Shown: positions 27,383 through 36,552, counted from the stretch's first letter. The stretch is DNA of 64,000 nt from Bacteroidales bacterium (GCA_024681475.1 JAILAT010000001.1:1-64000), one strand, 5' to 3'. Notes: generated by a model not told the origin, from the letters alone. Numbers and translations are program-made.

Positions 27383-28810
27383 TCAAAGCACCTTATTCTG
27401 TTCGAGGTGGTGCAGAACAACGTTACAATCGTAGTTTTGCCGTATGAATTTGGCTATTTGCTCAGCGCAATACACCGAACGGTGACGCCCGCCCGTGCAT
27501 CCGAAGTTAATCATAAGGCGTGTGAACCGCCGTTCCATGTAATTGTCGATGGTGGAGCCCACCAGGGCCTTGACATGGTTGAGATAGGCATCCATCTCTT
27601 CGCGGTGCTCTTCGAAGAAAGCGATGACGGCCTCGTCGCGACCGGTAAATTGCTTGTATTCTTCGATGCGTCCGGGGTTGGGCAGTGAACGACAGTCGAA
27701 AACGAAGCCGCCGCCGTTGCCGGATTTGTCGAAGGGCAACCCTTTCTTGTAGGAGAAGCTGAAGACGCTGACTGTGAGCTGCTCCTTCTGGTCGTTGAAC
27801 TCCTGCATGTCGGCAATGGCCTGCCATACGGAGTGCAGATGTGGTATCTCGATGGGCAAATCGAGTGTGGCCAGCAAAGTGCGGAGGTTGTTGACGGCGA
27901 GGGGTATGCTTTTGACGAACTGGTCTTTCTTCTCGATGACGCCCCGGAAACCGTAGGCGCCCATAGCCTGCATGATCCGGGCGAGGACATAGGCGTTGAA
28001 AGTCTGCACAAAGGCTTGTTTGTCAAGATGTTTTTTGCGTCCCGATGGTGTGCGGTAGTGCAGGGGAAGCTGGTCGACATAGTATTGCAGCAGTTCGTCG
28101 CGCAGGAACTGGGGCACGTCGGACTTGGCGCTGTAGAGCAGCGATGCCAGGTCGTATTGAAGCGCTCCACGACGGGCTCCCTGGAAGTCAATGAAGTAGA
28201 GTTCGTCGTTGCAAAGCATGATGTTGCGCGACTGGAAGTCACGATACATGAAATAGTGGGTGTCTCCCTTGAGAAGATAGTCGATGAAGGTTTGAAAGTC
28301 ACGTTCCAGCAGCTGCTCGTCGAAGGGGATGTGGAAGAGACGCAGGAAGTAGTATTTGAAGTAGTTGAAATCCCATTGAAGCGCCTGTCTGTCGAAATCG
28401 GCCCGCGGATAGGCATAGGAAAAATCCAGGTCGCGGAGGCTCGTCTGCATGACGATGAGCTGGTCGATGGCACGCCTGTACAGGAGCCTCATGGAGTGGT
28501 TGATATCTATGCCGCTGCTGCGCCGCGACGAGAGGTATGTGTAGAGCGTTTCGTTGCCCAGGTCCTGCTGGAGATAGCAGGTGCGGTCGTCGCTGACGGC
28601 GTAAATCTCAGGCACGTTGATGCCCTTGTCGCGCATCTCGCGGGCAAAGTAGAAGAAAGCCTCATTCTCACGCACATCGCGGTTGATGGCTGCCACGCAC
28701 TGCTTGGTGGAGCCTTGTAGGCGGAAGTAAGTGCGGTTGGAGCCGTCGGCAGACATCCTCACCTTTTTCAGGCAGGGTTCATGGGCCCATTGTTCAAATA
28801 GTTGTTCCAT
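27383..28810 (-). CDS. APH-like sugar kinase fused to a RapZ C-terminal domain
   Basis: A 475-aa two-domain protein. Residues 1-320 are an aminoglycoside-phosphotransferase-like kinase (AmgK-like): SADGSNRTYFRL as the nucleotide loop, the catalytic loop YRDFQSRNIML with its Asp and Asn, and the metal-binding FIDFQGAR. Residues about 340-475 match the C-terminal domain of RapZ: SFSYKKGLPFD, FDCRSLPNPG, and GCTGGRHRSVYCAEQIA. In enterobacteria that domain senses glucosamine-6-phosphate; the RapZ N-terminal P-loop domain is missing. Known: AmgK phosphorylates MurNAc/GlcNAc in cell-wall recycling. Inferred: an amino-sugar kinase with a sensing domain. The arrangement recurs in Bacteroidetes genomes from memory. 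Confidence 0.85.
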   Translation of the reverse strand: MEQLFEQWAHEPCLKKVRMSADGSNRTYFRLQGSTKQCVAAINRDVRENEAFFYFAREMRDKGINVPEIYAVSDDRTCYLQQDLGNETLYTYLSSRRSSGIDINHSMRLLYRRAIDQLIVMQTSLRDLDFSYAYPRADFDRQALQWDFNYFKYYFLRLFHIPFDEQLLERDFQTFIDYLLKGDTHYFMYRDFQSRNIMLCNDELYFIDFQGARRGALQYDLASLLYSAKSDVPQFLRDELLQYYVDQLPLHYRTPSGRKKHLDKQAFVQTFNAYVLARIMQAMGAYGFRGVIEKKDQFVKSIPLAVNNLRTLLATLDLPIEIPHLHSVWQAIADMQEFNDQKEQLTVSVFSFSYKKGLPFDKSGNGGGFVFDCRSLPNPGRIEEYKQFTGRDEAVIAFFEEHREEMDAYLNHVKALVGSTIDNYMERRFTRLMINFGCTGGRHRSVYCAEQIAKFIRQNYDCNVVLHHLEQNKVL

Positions 28811-28852
28811 AACAGTCTTTTCGTTGTGGTTGGTAACGCCGAAGACGGCGCA

Positions 28853-29053
28853 TCAGTCCTTATCGACAGCCCGCAGTAGCCGTATGACTGCGATAACCAT
28901 TCCCAGCACAAAGAGCAGCAGGGTGAACAGCGGAAAAGTAGCGTTACGCTTGCGGTCGATAGCTATGCCACCCCCCACTGCAGCACCGACTATAACAGCC
29001 ATCTCGATGCCCAGAGAGGAATACTTGATCCAGTCGTAGCCGTCGGGTTTCAA
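28853..29053 (-). CDS. AtpZ/AtpI-type small membrane protein
   Basis: A 66-aa protein with two helices separated by a short basic loop: SSLGIEMAVIVGAAVGGGIA then DRKRNATFPLFTLLLFVLGM. The G-rich first helix, DRK turn and LG-rich second helix are the pattern of AtpZ/AtpI, an F0 assembly factor and possible Mg/Ca transporter. In many Bacteroidetes it is found just before atpB, but no atp gene follows here; the next gene downstream is the APH-RapZ fusion. It lies 10 bp after the bactofilin gene. Confidence 0.75.
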   Translation of the reverse strand: MKPDGYDWIKYSSLGIEMAVIVGAAVGGGIAIDRKRNATFPLFTLLLFVLGMVIAVIRLLRAVDKD

Positions 29054-29063
29054 GAGGCGATTC

Positions 29064-29471
29064 TTACTTGGCGTTGTTCTTGTCGGCCTCGGCCTGTTCG
29101 GCGGCGGCCTTCATCTCGTTCTCCTTGCGCACCTCGTCGAGCATACGGCAGGTGCCTGAGAATGTGGCGCCGGGCTCGATGCTGAGACGGTTGATGAGGA
29201 TATCGCCCTTGACGTTGGCTGTGCCGCTGAGGGAGAGAAGTTCCTTGACGGAGATGTTGCCGATCACGTGGCCGATGATGTGGGCGTTCTGGCAGACGAT
29301 GTTGCCTTTGATGAGGCCCGACTCGCCGACGACGAGCTTGCCGTTGAGCGTGATGTTGCCTTCGAGGGTGCCGTCCATGCGGAAATCGCCCACTGCGCTG
29401 ACGCTACCTTTGATTACCGTTCCTTTCGATAAGGTGTTGATTGAATTCTCCATTTCTGCAAATTTTGCCAT
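29064..29471 (-). CDS. Bactofilin
   Basis: A 135-aa polymer-forming cytoskeletal protein. The central right-handed beta-helix repeats are clear: INTLSKGTVIKGSVSAVGDF, RMDGTLEGNITLNGKLVVGE, SGLIKGNIVCQNAHIIG, GNISVKELLSLSGTANVKG. Short disordered ends rich in Glu and Lys flank it. Bactofilins polymerise without nucleotide and scaffold envelope machines. It sits 13 bp after the PorW-like gene and 10 bp before the AtpZ-like gene, a neighbourhood known in Bacteroidetes. Confidence 0.93.
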   Translation of the reverse strand: MAKFAEMENSINTLSKGTVIKGSVSAVGDFRMDGTLEGNITLNGKLVVGESGLIKGNIVCQNAHIIGHVIGNISVKELLSLSGTANVKGDILINRLSIEPGATFSGTCRMLDEVRKENEMKAAAEQAEADKNNAK

Positions 29472-29484
29472 AATATTATGATTA

Positions 29485-32253
29485 TTAGTCTTTTTTCATG
29501 TAATAGCGCTCGTAGAAGAGGCGGTAAGCCTCGATGTTCTTCTGACTGTAGAAGGTGTTGTAGTTCTGGGTGGAAATGGTGAAGACCATATAGTCCTTGG
29601 GGTTGTATCGCGAGAGTGGACCACCTTCGAGCAGCAGGTGGGTCTTGTAGTTCTCGGCCGCCTCGGCGTTGGTGAAGCGGTGTATGGTGAGCATCTGTAT
29701 GGTGTCGGTGAAGAGCAAGGGGCTGGCACGATAGCCGCTGTTGGAGTAGTTGGTGGTGTTGAAGTCGCCGATGGCGTACTGCAGCTGAGTAGCCACAATC
29801 TTCTTGTCGTTGATAAGCACCAGCACATAGTGTTGCATATTCTCGCGGTAGCGGAACATCATGCTCTCGGGCGGCAGCGGATTCTCCTCGGAGTTGGTGT
29901 TTTTGGAGTTGTTGTTGTTGCGTTTGTCAACCACATCGTTGGTGTTCTCGGCGTAGCGGTGTTTTGCCCGTTCTTCATCCTCGGAGGTAATGTTCTCGCT
30001 CGAGAAATTGCCTGTCTTGATGTAGTTTAGCTGCTCCTTGGCCAGGGCGACGAGCTGCATTGTGTCGGGATAGTGTTCCACAATACCCTTAAACACCTTC
30101 ACGGCTTCCGCCGAGTCGTGCATCTGGCTGAGTGCCATACCTTTCCAGTAGGTGAACTTGCCCATCAACGGCTCTTCGCTGTAACGTTCATGGGCCACAT
30201 CGACATGCTTGATGACGTCGCTATATTTCTTTTTGCGGAAGAGGTTGTAGACTGTGGCATATTCCGACTGGGCCACCTCGGAACGTTTGATGATTTCGAG
30301 ATAGTATTCGTCGTCGCGTATCATGTTGGCGTAGTCGCAATCGGGGAAGCCCATGAGTATCATGTCCTTATAGTAGTTGGCACCTGGTGTGTTGCCCTGC
30401 TTGTTGTAGATACGCCAGAGTTGGTAGAAAGCCTGGACAATTTCGTCATTGTCAGGATAATCCCTGGCCAGACGCAGATAGCATTCCAGTGCCCTCTCGG
30501 TATTTTCGATGCCATCGTAATAGATATAGCCTGCATTGAGGAGACACTTGGCTATCTCCATGTGCATTGTGTCGCGTTGGCCCTGTGTGGTGGGCAGATC
30601 CTTCAGGTAGTAGGCCATACAGTGCGGGTCGTTGGGGTCGTCGTTGGGTTTCTTGACGGCTGTCTTGCTGTCGGTGCTGTCGGACTCCTCCGATGCCTCG
30701 TCGTCCAGATCGGAGCCTTCGAGGCCCGGAATCATGCCTCCCATAGCGAAAGAGTTGCGTTTGGAGAGGAACCAGTAGTCGTCGAGCAGACGGTTGCCCC
30801 AACGCTGACGGAATGTCTGCTTGCCCTTGTTGACGGTGTTGTGATTGTAGAAATACCAGTCGCCCTGGAGTGTATTCTGCTGGGCTTGAGCGTCTTTCTT
30901 CAGCTCTTCGATAAGTCGATTCTCCTCTGCCTCCTTTTCCTGCCTCTTCAGCTCGTCGATCTGCTTACGGATTTTAGCCTCACGCTCACTAGGATTCATA
31001 TCGGCCATGGCGAGGAGGCTGTCGTTGCGCTCCACCACACGGGTGTTCTCCACCAGGGCGGTGAGGGTGTTGTAGCGGCTGCGGATCTCGTCGAAATGGG
31101 GATAGCCGGCCTTGATGATATGCATGGCCGTGTCGTAGTATGACTGGGCCAGGTCGTAGTTCTCGTATTGTTCATAGAGCACATCGGCCATACGGAGGGC
31201 CGACTTGGCTTTCTGGGCGGGGTTGTTGGTGGCCGCCGCCACCGACAGCTTGTAGTTGTCGCAAGCTTTCTTGATGTCGCGCACACCGAGGTACATCTCG
31301 CCTTTGGCGTAGTAAATCTGGTCGGCGAACTCCTCGTTCTTCTTGTCTTTCAACATCTTGTCGAGGCTCTTCTCCACCTCGGAGATGTTGGTGCTGTTCA
31401 TGTCGCTGCAGCTGGCGATGTTGATGCGGGCATTGAACTCCATCACGTAGTCGGGATGGCACGAGAGCACCTTCTGGTAGTATTTTGTAGCCGTGGGACG
31501 CTTGTCGAGCTTCTGATATATCTGGGCCATAATAAAATAGAGGCGAGCCTTGGTCTGTCGGCTGCTGGTCTCGTCGAGGGCCAGACGGATGTATTGCACC
31601 GTTTTCTTGTATTTTTCCTGCGGCAGCAGGGCTTCGACCATGGCCAGGTAGAGCTCGTCGGCCAGCTTGGGAGAGAAGTTGTTCTTGCCCTGCTCGTTGA
31701 CCAGCTGGTCGAGCAGGCCTTCGGCTTCGGTATACTGCTTGCGCTGCGTGGCGCAGCGAGCCAGGAGAATGCGTGCCTCGTCGCTCTCGTAGGTGCCTCC
31801 AAACTGATTGATGATCAAGCGGCAGGTGTTTTCTGTAGCGGCCAGGTCCTGCTTGTAGAAAGTGGCGTAGGCAGTGAGGAGGTAGCAGTTTTTGACATAC
31901 TTCACATGTTCCTGGCCATGCACATAGATGCTGTGCTTCTTGATGCCCTTCACCCCTTTCTCGACGGCCTTGTCCATCTGGGGATAGACGGCCATGGCCT
32001 GCTCCTTGGTGCCCAGGTTGTAGACAGGCAGGATCTGGGTATAGTCGTCGGCAGCAGCGGTCTTCAACTTCTTTTTGCCGTCTTTGAGGCTCTCGTTGCC
32101 GTTCCACCAGACATTGTAATGGCAGGTGGTGTTGTGGTAGGTCACGTTGGTCCACTTGGCCTTCTGCGTGGAGCAGCCCACCAGGAAAGCGACGGCTATC
32201 CCGGTAAGAACCAGCAGATTATATCTCCCCTTCTGAACCATGGTGAACTTCAT
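29485..32253 (-). CDS. porW: Type IX secretion lipoprotein PorW/SprE
   Basis: A 922-aa lipoprotein from the ATG at 32251-32253, which yields a signal peptide with lipobox FLVGC (the longer frame does not). After the anchored Cys comes KWTNVTYHNTTCHYNVWWNG, the hallmark start of PorW/SprE proteins. About ten tetratricopeptide-like repeats follow, with paired helices such as KAKSALRMADVLYEQYENYD and ECYLRLARDYPDNDEIVQAF. A C-terminal region (QHYVLVLINDKKIVATQLQY...) closes the protein. PorW is needed for type IX secretion of CTD-tagged proteins. It is upstream of the bactofilin and AtpZ-like genes in one block. Confidence 0.9.
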   Translation of the reverse strand: MKFTMVQKGRYNLLVLTGIAVAFLVGCSTQKAKWTNVTYHNTTCHYNVWWNGNESLKDGKKKLKTAAADDYTQILPVYNLGTKEQAMAVYPQMDKAVEKGVKGIKKHSIYVHGQEHVKYVKNCYLLTAYATFYKQDLAATENTCRLIINQFGGTYESDEARILLARCATQRKQYTEAEGLLDQLVNEQGKNNFSPKLADELYLAMVEALLPQEKYKKTVQYIRLALDETSSRQTKARLYFIMAQIYQKLDKRPTATKYYQKVLSCHPDYVMEFNARINIASCSDMNSTNISEVEKSLDKMLKDKKNEEFADQIYYAKGEMYLGVRDIKKACDNYKLSVAAATNNPAQKAKSALRMADVLYEQYENYDLAQSYYDTAMHIIKAGYPHFDEIRSRYNTLTALVENTRVVERNDSLLAMADMNPSEREAKIRKQIDELKRQEKEAEENRLIEELKKDAQAQQNTLQGDWYFYNHNTVNKGKQTFRQRWGNRLLDDYWFLSKRNSFAMGGMIPGLEGSDLDDEASEESDSTDSKTAVKKPNDDPNDPHCMAYYLKDLPTTQGQRDTMHMEIAKCLLNAGYIYYDGIENTERALECYLRLARDYPDNDEIVQAFYQLWRIYNKQGNTPGANYYKDMILMGFPDCDYANMIRDDEYYLEIIKRSEVAQSEYATVYNLFRKKKYSDVIKHVDVAHERYSEEPLMGKFTYWKGMALSQMHDSAEAVKVFKGIVEHYPDTMQLVALAKEQLNYIKTGNFSSENITSEDEERAKHRYAENTNDVVDKRNNNNSKNTNSEENPLPPESMMFRYRENMQHYVLVLINDKKIVATQLQYAIGDFNTTNYSNSGYRASPLLFTDTIQMLTIHRFTNAEAAENYKTHLLLEGGPLSRYNPKDYMVFTISTQNYNTFYSQKNIEAYRLFYERYYMKKD

Positions 32254-32326
32254 AACGTTATCCTTTAACGGCTGTGTTGCTTTTTTATTGTGGATACTAT
32301 AAAAAATGTACCGGGAGCCCCAATGC

Positions 32327-33427
32327 CTAGACGTTGAAGCGGAAGTGCATGATGTCGCCGTCCTGGACCACGTAGTCCTTGCCCTCGACGGCAATCTTGC
32401 CCGCCTCGCGGCACTTGGCCTCGCTGCCGAGAGCGACATAGTCCTCGTACTTGATGACCTCGGCGCGGATAAAGCCACGCTCGAAGTCGCTATGGATAAT
32501 GCCCGCAGTCTGAGGAGCTTTCATACCCTTGCGGAAGGTCCATGCGCGACACTCCTTGGGGCCGGCGGTGAGGAAGGTCTGGAGGTTGAGCAGCTTGTAG
32601 GCGGCCTTGATGAGACGGTTGACGCCCGACTCCTTGAGGCCGAGATCCTCGAGGAACATCTGCTTCTCCTCCCAGGTCTCCAGCTCGGCGATATCGGCCT
32701 CGATGCCAGCGCCGATGACGAGCACCTCGGCCTCCTCGTCGGCCACGGCGGCACGGACGGCATCGACATACTTGTTGCCCTTCACCACAGAGGCCTCGTC
32801 GACGTTGCAGACATAGAGTATAGGCTTGGCAGTGAGGAGCATAAGCTCTTTGGCCACCTCCTGCTGGTTCTCGTCGAGCTTGACGGTGCGGGCGCTTTTG
32901 CCATCGAGCAGAGCCGCCTTGTAGAGGTCCATCACCTCCACGAGCCGTTTCGACTTGGGGTCGCCGCCGGTCTTGGCTTTCTTGGCCTCCTTCTCGTAGC
33001 GGTTCTCGATAGTCTCGAGGTCTTTGAACTGGAGCTCGAGGTCGATGGTAAGCTTGTCGCGGACGGGGTCGACGGTGCCGTCGACGTGGGTGACATTGTC
33101 GTCGTCGAAACAGCGGAGCACATGGATGATAGCGTCGGTGGTGCGGATGTCGGCCAGGAACTTGTTGCCGAGGCCCTCGCCTTTCGAGGCGCCCTTGACG
33201 AGGCCGGCAATGTCGACGATCTCGACAGTGGCGGGCACCACGCTTGCAGGGTGCTCAATCTCAACGAGTTTGTTGAGACGTTCGTCGGGCACGGTGATGA
33301 CGCCGACGTTGGGTTCGATGGTGCAGAAAGGGAAATTGGCAGCCTGCGCCTTGGCGTTGCTGAGGCAGTTGAAGAGAGTCGACTTGCCCACATTGGGGAG
33401 ACCCACAATACCACATTGTAATGACAT
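32327..33427 (-). CDS. ychF: Ribosome-associated ATPase YchF (Obg family)
   Basis: A 366-aa Obg-family ATPase. The P-loop is [17 protein letters not shown] with FPFCTIEPNVGVI as switch I, then DIAGLVKGASKGEGLGNKFL as G3, YVCNVDEASV as the NxxE G4 variant that gives ATP over GTP preference, and a C-terminal TGS domain ending GDIMHFRFNV. Length is standard. No link with the flanking genes. Confidence 0.97.
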   Translation of the reverse strand: MSLQCGIVGLPNVGKSTLFNCLSNAKAQAANFPFCTIEPNVGVITVPDERLNKLVEIEHPASVVPATVEIVDIAGLVKGASKGEGLGNKFLADIRTTDAIIHVLRCFDDDNVTHVDGTVDPVRDKLTIDLELQFKDLETIENRYEKEAKKAKTGGDPKSKRLVEVMDLYKAALLDGKSARTVKLDENQQEVAKELMLLTAKPILYVCNVDEASVVKGNKYVDAVRAAVADEEAEVLVIGAGIEADIAELETWEEKQMFLEDLGLKESGVNRLIKAAYKLLNLQTFLTAGPKECRAWTFRKGMKAPQTAGIIHSDFERGFIRAEVIKYEDYVALGSEAKCREAGKIAVEGKDYVVQDGDIMHFRFNV

Positions 33428-33469
33428 ATCTTGTTGTGTTTATTTTTTTATTAGTCAATCAATTAATTG

Positions 33470-34600
33470 TCAATAGTTGCGTTCATAGTTGTCGAGCGAC
33501 ATCCGTTCCCGTTCGGTGATGGGCTGGTTGTGGAGGACTGGGGGCTGAGGCCTGGCGTTGTCGGCGGCCTTGGTTGCCGTCGCGCCGGCCTTGCGGCGCT
33601 GCCTTGTACTGGATGAAGTGTTGCTCGAAGCTGTTGTGCTTATCTTTTTGTTTTCATGCTTATTGTCTTTTTTCTTTTCAGGAGGGTTGAAGGCGCTGTA
33701 GGGAGGCCTTTCGGGAGCTTTGGTGAGGAGGTAGCTTGGCGAACCGGGGCTGCAGTAGCTGACCTGCTCGGAGGGCAGGGAGCCCTCGTACTGGGTGGTG
33801 CGGAGCGTGATGTGGAAGCACGAGCTGCGCTCGTATTTCACGTAGCAGAGCCCCTCGTAGCGCAACTCGTAGAGCGCCCTGGCGAGCATCTCCTTGCAGA
33901 AATCGACCACGGTGTCGGAGCCCGAGGGGTGCTCGTAGCGCTGCGCCGAGATGTCGAAAGTGGTGCCGAACATGTGACAGGAAGTGTCTGTAGCATTGCG
34001 GTTTACGCGTCGCAGACGCCGTTCGCTGGCTTCGGTGCGCAAGGCAGAGGTGACGATGATGCGGTAGTGGCCCTTGTCGGGATGGTGCTCGTCCATCAAC
34101 TCGTTGAAACGCAGAGCGATGTAGTGCAGCAGCAGCGTTGCCTCGGGGAGCAGGTAAGGTTCGGCATGATACATGGTGTCGACCCTGTAGAGGTCGGTGG
34201 AGAAGATCGGCACCAGCGCCTCGCAGGAGGCGGGGTTGCCGACGGTGGCGGGGTCGATGCCGACGAGGCGAGCGGTGTGGAGCTGGACGTAATTGGAGTC
34301 GTCGAAGAGCTGGCGGTAGGTGGTGGAAGCCAGCGACAGAGGCGGTATCTGGTCGCGTTTCAGCCTGTTGCGCAACACCATATCGGTCTGGTCGACATGC
34401 TGCTGCACGGTGACGGCGGTGCGTGAGGCAGGGCGCAGATGAGGCCAGTGCGGCGAAGAAGGCTGCGGCCCCTTGGCCCTGGCGAAGGCATAGAGCGTGG
34501 CCGACAGCGCCAGCAGAGCCAGGAGGGCAACTGCCATGGAGGTGCGGTGGCGCCGACGGTGGCGCTGCTGCTGTTGCACAATGTGGCGACGGTACATCAT
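33470..34600 (-). CDS. DUF5715 protein, M15-type D,D-peptidase-like
   Basis: A 376-aa protein with a basic N-terminus, one membrane helix (residues 22-44) and an extracytoplasmic region. The domain around residues 130-280 has IIVTSALRTEASERRL, SCHMFGTTFDIS and SSCFHITLR. This SxHxxGxxxD plus terminal HxT pattern is that of M15/VanY-type zinc D,D-carboxypeptidases, and the sequence matches DUF5715. The C-terminal 100 residues are low-complexity (Pro, Lys, Ser, Thr). Likely a peptidoglycan-modifying enzyme at the membrane. It is 22 bp downstream of the small lipoprotein gene. Confidence 0.72.
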   Translation of the reverse strand: MMYRRHIVQQQQRHRRRHRTSMAVALLALLALSATLYAFARAKGPQPSSPHWPHLRPASRTAVTVQQHVDQTDMVLRNRLKRDQIPPLSLASTTYRQLFDDSNYVQLHTARLVGIDPATVGNPASCEALVPIFSTDLYRVDTMYHAEPYLLPEATLLLHYIALRFNELMDEHHPDKGHYRIIVTSALRTEASERRLRRVNRNATDTSCHMFGTTFDISAQRYEHPSGSDTVVDFCKEMLARALYELRYEGLCYVKYERSSCFHITLRTTQYEGSLPSEQVSYCSPGSPSYLLTKAPERPPYSAFNPPEKKKDNKHENKKISTTASSNTSSSTRQRRKAGATATKAADNARPQPPVLHNQPITERERMSLDNYERNY

Positions 34601-34621
34601 AGCTGCTTATGCCTCAAAGTT

Positions 34622-35041
34622 TTATTGGCGGACGAAGAGCTGTAGCACGTTCCTGTTGTTGTCCTGTTTGACGAGCACCAGGGTGTCGTTGCGGAGAGAG
34701 CGGACGCACATGGTGTCCATGAAACGGCCCGAGGTGTCGACGGTGAAGAGCGTATCCTTGTCTGACGAGAGCCACCAGCGGATAGGAGTATCCATGGTGC
34801 CCTGCTGGAACTGGCGGCCCTGGTAGCGGAGTCGCGTCTTGCCGTTGTCGTCGTGAGCGGAGAAAGCGACATCGTCGTCGAGGGTCCAGAGCTGCTCGAT
34901 GCCGTAGTCGGCCAGATGGGTACAATCGTCATCGAAACAGAAATCGACGAGGAGCCACTTGCCGGGGATGGCGTCGTGGTGGGAGCAGGCGCAGAGGAGC
35001 GTGGCGAGGATTGCCGCTAGGGCTATGTATCTGAATTTCAT
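34622..35041 (-). CDS. Small lipoprotein, lipocalin-like
   Basis: A 139-aa protein from the ATG at 35039-35041 with lipobox LLCACS. The mature part is a beta-rich fold starting IPGKWLLVDFCFDD and running to VLQLFVRQ, typical of small lipocalin-like domains in Bacteroidetes lipoproteins. Function unknown. It is downstream of gmhB by 21 bp and upstream of the DUF5715 gene. Confidence 0.65.
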   Translation of the reverse strand: MKFRYIALAAILATLLCACSHHDAIPGKWLLVDFCFDDDCTHLADYGIEQLWTLDDDVAFSAHDDNGKTRLRYQGRQFQQGTMDTPIRWWLSSDKDTLFTVDTSGRFMDTMCVRSLRNDTLVLVKQDNNRNVLQLFVRQ

Positions 35042-35062
35042 GATGATTTTGATATTAAACAA

Positions 35063-35620
35063 TTACAAAGTGCGGGCGAAAGAGAGCAGGTCGGGGTAGC
35101 AGAAGTCGACAAGATGGTGGTGTGAGCGAGCCAGAAGGGGTTCGTCGCCGACGAGCACCGTTGTCATGCGGGCTCTGCGGCCGAAGAGCATGTCGGAGGC
35201 GGTGTCGCCCACCATGACGGAGTTGCGGAGCGAAATATCGGGGAAGTCGTGGCGAGCCTGCAGCGCCATGCCTATGGAAGGCTTGCGCGAGAAGCTGTGG
35301 TCGGCCTTGAGGCTGGGGCAATAGTAGATGGCGTCGATGCGGCCGCCGGCTGCGTGGACCTGAGCCAACAGCGAGGCATGGATGGCGGCGAGATCGTCGT
35401 CGGACATGAGGCCCTTGCCGATGCCCTGCTGGTTGGTGACCACGACGATGCGGCTGAAGCGGGCGGCGAAGATGGCCATTGCCTCGAGGACGCCGTCGAT
35501 GAGGAGGAACTGCTGCGGTGTGGTGACGTAGCCGCCGACGATGCGGCGGTTGATGACGCCGTCGCGGTCGAGGAATAGAGCCTGGCGGGCGGCGGAGGGG
35601 ATGATAGCGTGGGGCATCAT
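35063..35620 (-). CDS. gmhB: HAD-IIIA phosphatase, GmhB-like
   Basis: A 185-aa protein. The first ATG (35618-35620) overlaps the TGA of the upstream glycosyltransferase gene. HAD motif I is ALFLDRDGVINRR (nucleophile Asp and DxD), motif II lies in VVVTNQQGIGKG, CPSL supplies part of the family zinc/Cys region, then RKPSIGMAL (Lys motif) and motif IV VMVGDTASDMLFG. This is the D-glycero-D-manno-heptose-1,7-bisphosphate 7-phosphatase type, which feeds LPS heptose synthesis. A histidinol-phosphate phosphatase is an alternative in the same family. Close coupling with a glycosyltransferase suits an envelope-sugar role. Confidence 0.85.
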   Translation of the reverse strand: MMPHAIIPSAARQALFLDRDGVINRRIVGGYVTTPQQFLLIDGVLEAMAIFAARFSRIVVVTNQQGIGKGLMSDDDLAAIHASLLAQVHAAGGRIDAIYYCPSLKADHSFSRKPSIGMALQARHDFPDISLRNSVMVGDTASDMLFGRRARMTTVLVGDEPLLARSHHHLVDFCYPDLLSFARTL

Positions 35621-36552
35621 TGCAGGTCCTTCTCGATGAGATAGCTGTTGCGAGTGGGCGAGTTGCGGCATATCAGTTCGCCGAGGAAGCCGGCGAGGAA
35701 GAGCATGGCGCCGATGACGACGAAGAGCATGGACATGTAGAACCATACGCTGTTGGTGAGCGAGATGCGGCCGAGGAGTCGGAGTATGCAGACCACGAGG
35801 AGAGCGCCGAAGCCCATGAGGAAAGAGCAGGAGCCCACGAAGCCGAAGAAATGCATGGGCTGCTTGCCGAAGCGCGACATGAACATGATGGAGATGAGAT
35901 CGAGATATCCGTTGACGAAGCGGGAGATGCCGAACTTGGTGACGCCGAACTCGCGTTTGCGGTGGTGGACCACCTTTTCGCCGATGTTGGAGAAGCCGGC
36001 CCACTTGGCGATGACGGGAATGAAGCGGTGCATCTCGCCGTAGACCTCGATGGACTTGACGACGTCGAGGCGGTAGGCCTTGAGGCCGCAGTTGAAGTCG
36101 TGGAGCCTGATGCCGGACATGAGGCGTGTGGTCCAGTTGAAGAATTTGGAGGGAATGTTCTTGGCGAGCTTGGAGTCGTAGCGTTTCTTTTTCCAGCCCG
36201 AGACGAGGTCGAAGCCCTGGGAGGTGATCATAGAGTAGAGCTCGGGGATCTCGTCGGGGCTGTCCTGGAGGTCGGCGTCCATGGTGATGACCACGTCGCC
36301 CTGTGCGTGAGCGAAGCCCACGTTGAGGGCTGCGGACTTGCCGTAGTTGCGGCGGAACTTGACGCCCTTGTAGGCGGGATTGGAGTTGTGGAGGTTCTCG
36401 ATGACCTTCCAGGAGGAGTCCTTGCTGCCGTCGTCGACCATGATGACCTCGTAGGAGAAGTTGTTCTGGATCATGACGCGGTCGATCCAGGAGGCGAGAT
36501 GAGGGAGCGACTCGTCCTCGTTATAGAGGGGTATTACGATGCTGATATCCAT
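35617..36552 (-). CDS. Family 2 glycosyltransferase, DPM1/ArnC-like
   Basis: A 311-aa membrane glycosyltransferase. The GT-A core has ISIVIPLYNEDESLPHL, VDDGSKDSSW and the metal-binding VVITMDADLQDSP (DxD). Two C-terminal membrane helices (MHFFGFVGSCSFLMGFGALL and SVWFYMSMLFVVIGAMLFLA) mark it as ArnC/DPM1-like, acting on polyprenyl-phosphate sugar. It lies in an operon with gmhB (4-bp overlap) and downstream of the DUF4199 gene (24 bp). Confidence 0.92.
   Translation of the reverse strand: MDISIVIPLYNEDESLPHLASWIDRVMIQNNFSYEVIMVDDGSKDSSWKVIENLHNSNPAYKGVKFRRNYGKSAALNVGFAHAQGDVVITMDADLQDSPDEIPELYSMITSQGFDLVSGWKKKRYDSKLAKNIPSKFFNWTTRLMSGIRLHDFNCGLKAYRLDVVKSIEVYGEMHRFIPVIAKWAGFSNIGEKVVHHRKREFGVTKFGISRFVNGYLDLISIMFMSRFGKQPMHFFGFVGSCSFLMGFGALLVVCILRLLGRISLTNSVWFYMSMLFVVIGAMLFLAGFLGELICRNSPTRNSYLIEKDLQ

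Noticed and set aside
30073-31143. Long plus-strand ORF antisense to the PorW-like gene
   Set aside because: It mirrors a GC-rich real gene, contains no motif, and similar shadow ORFs occur opposite most genes here.
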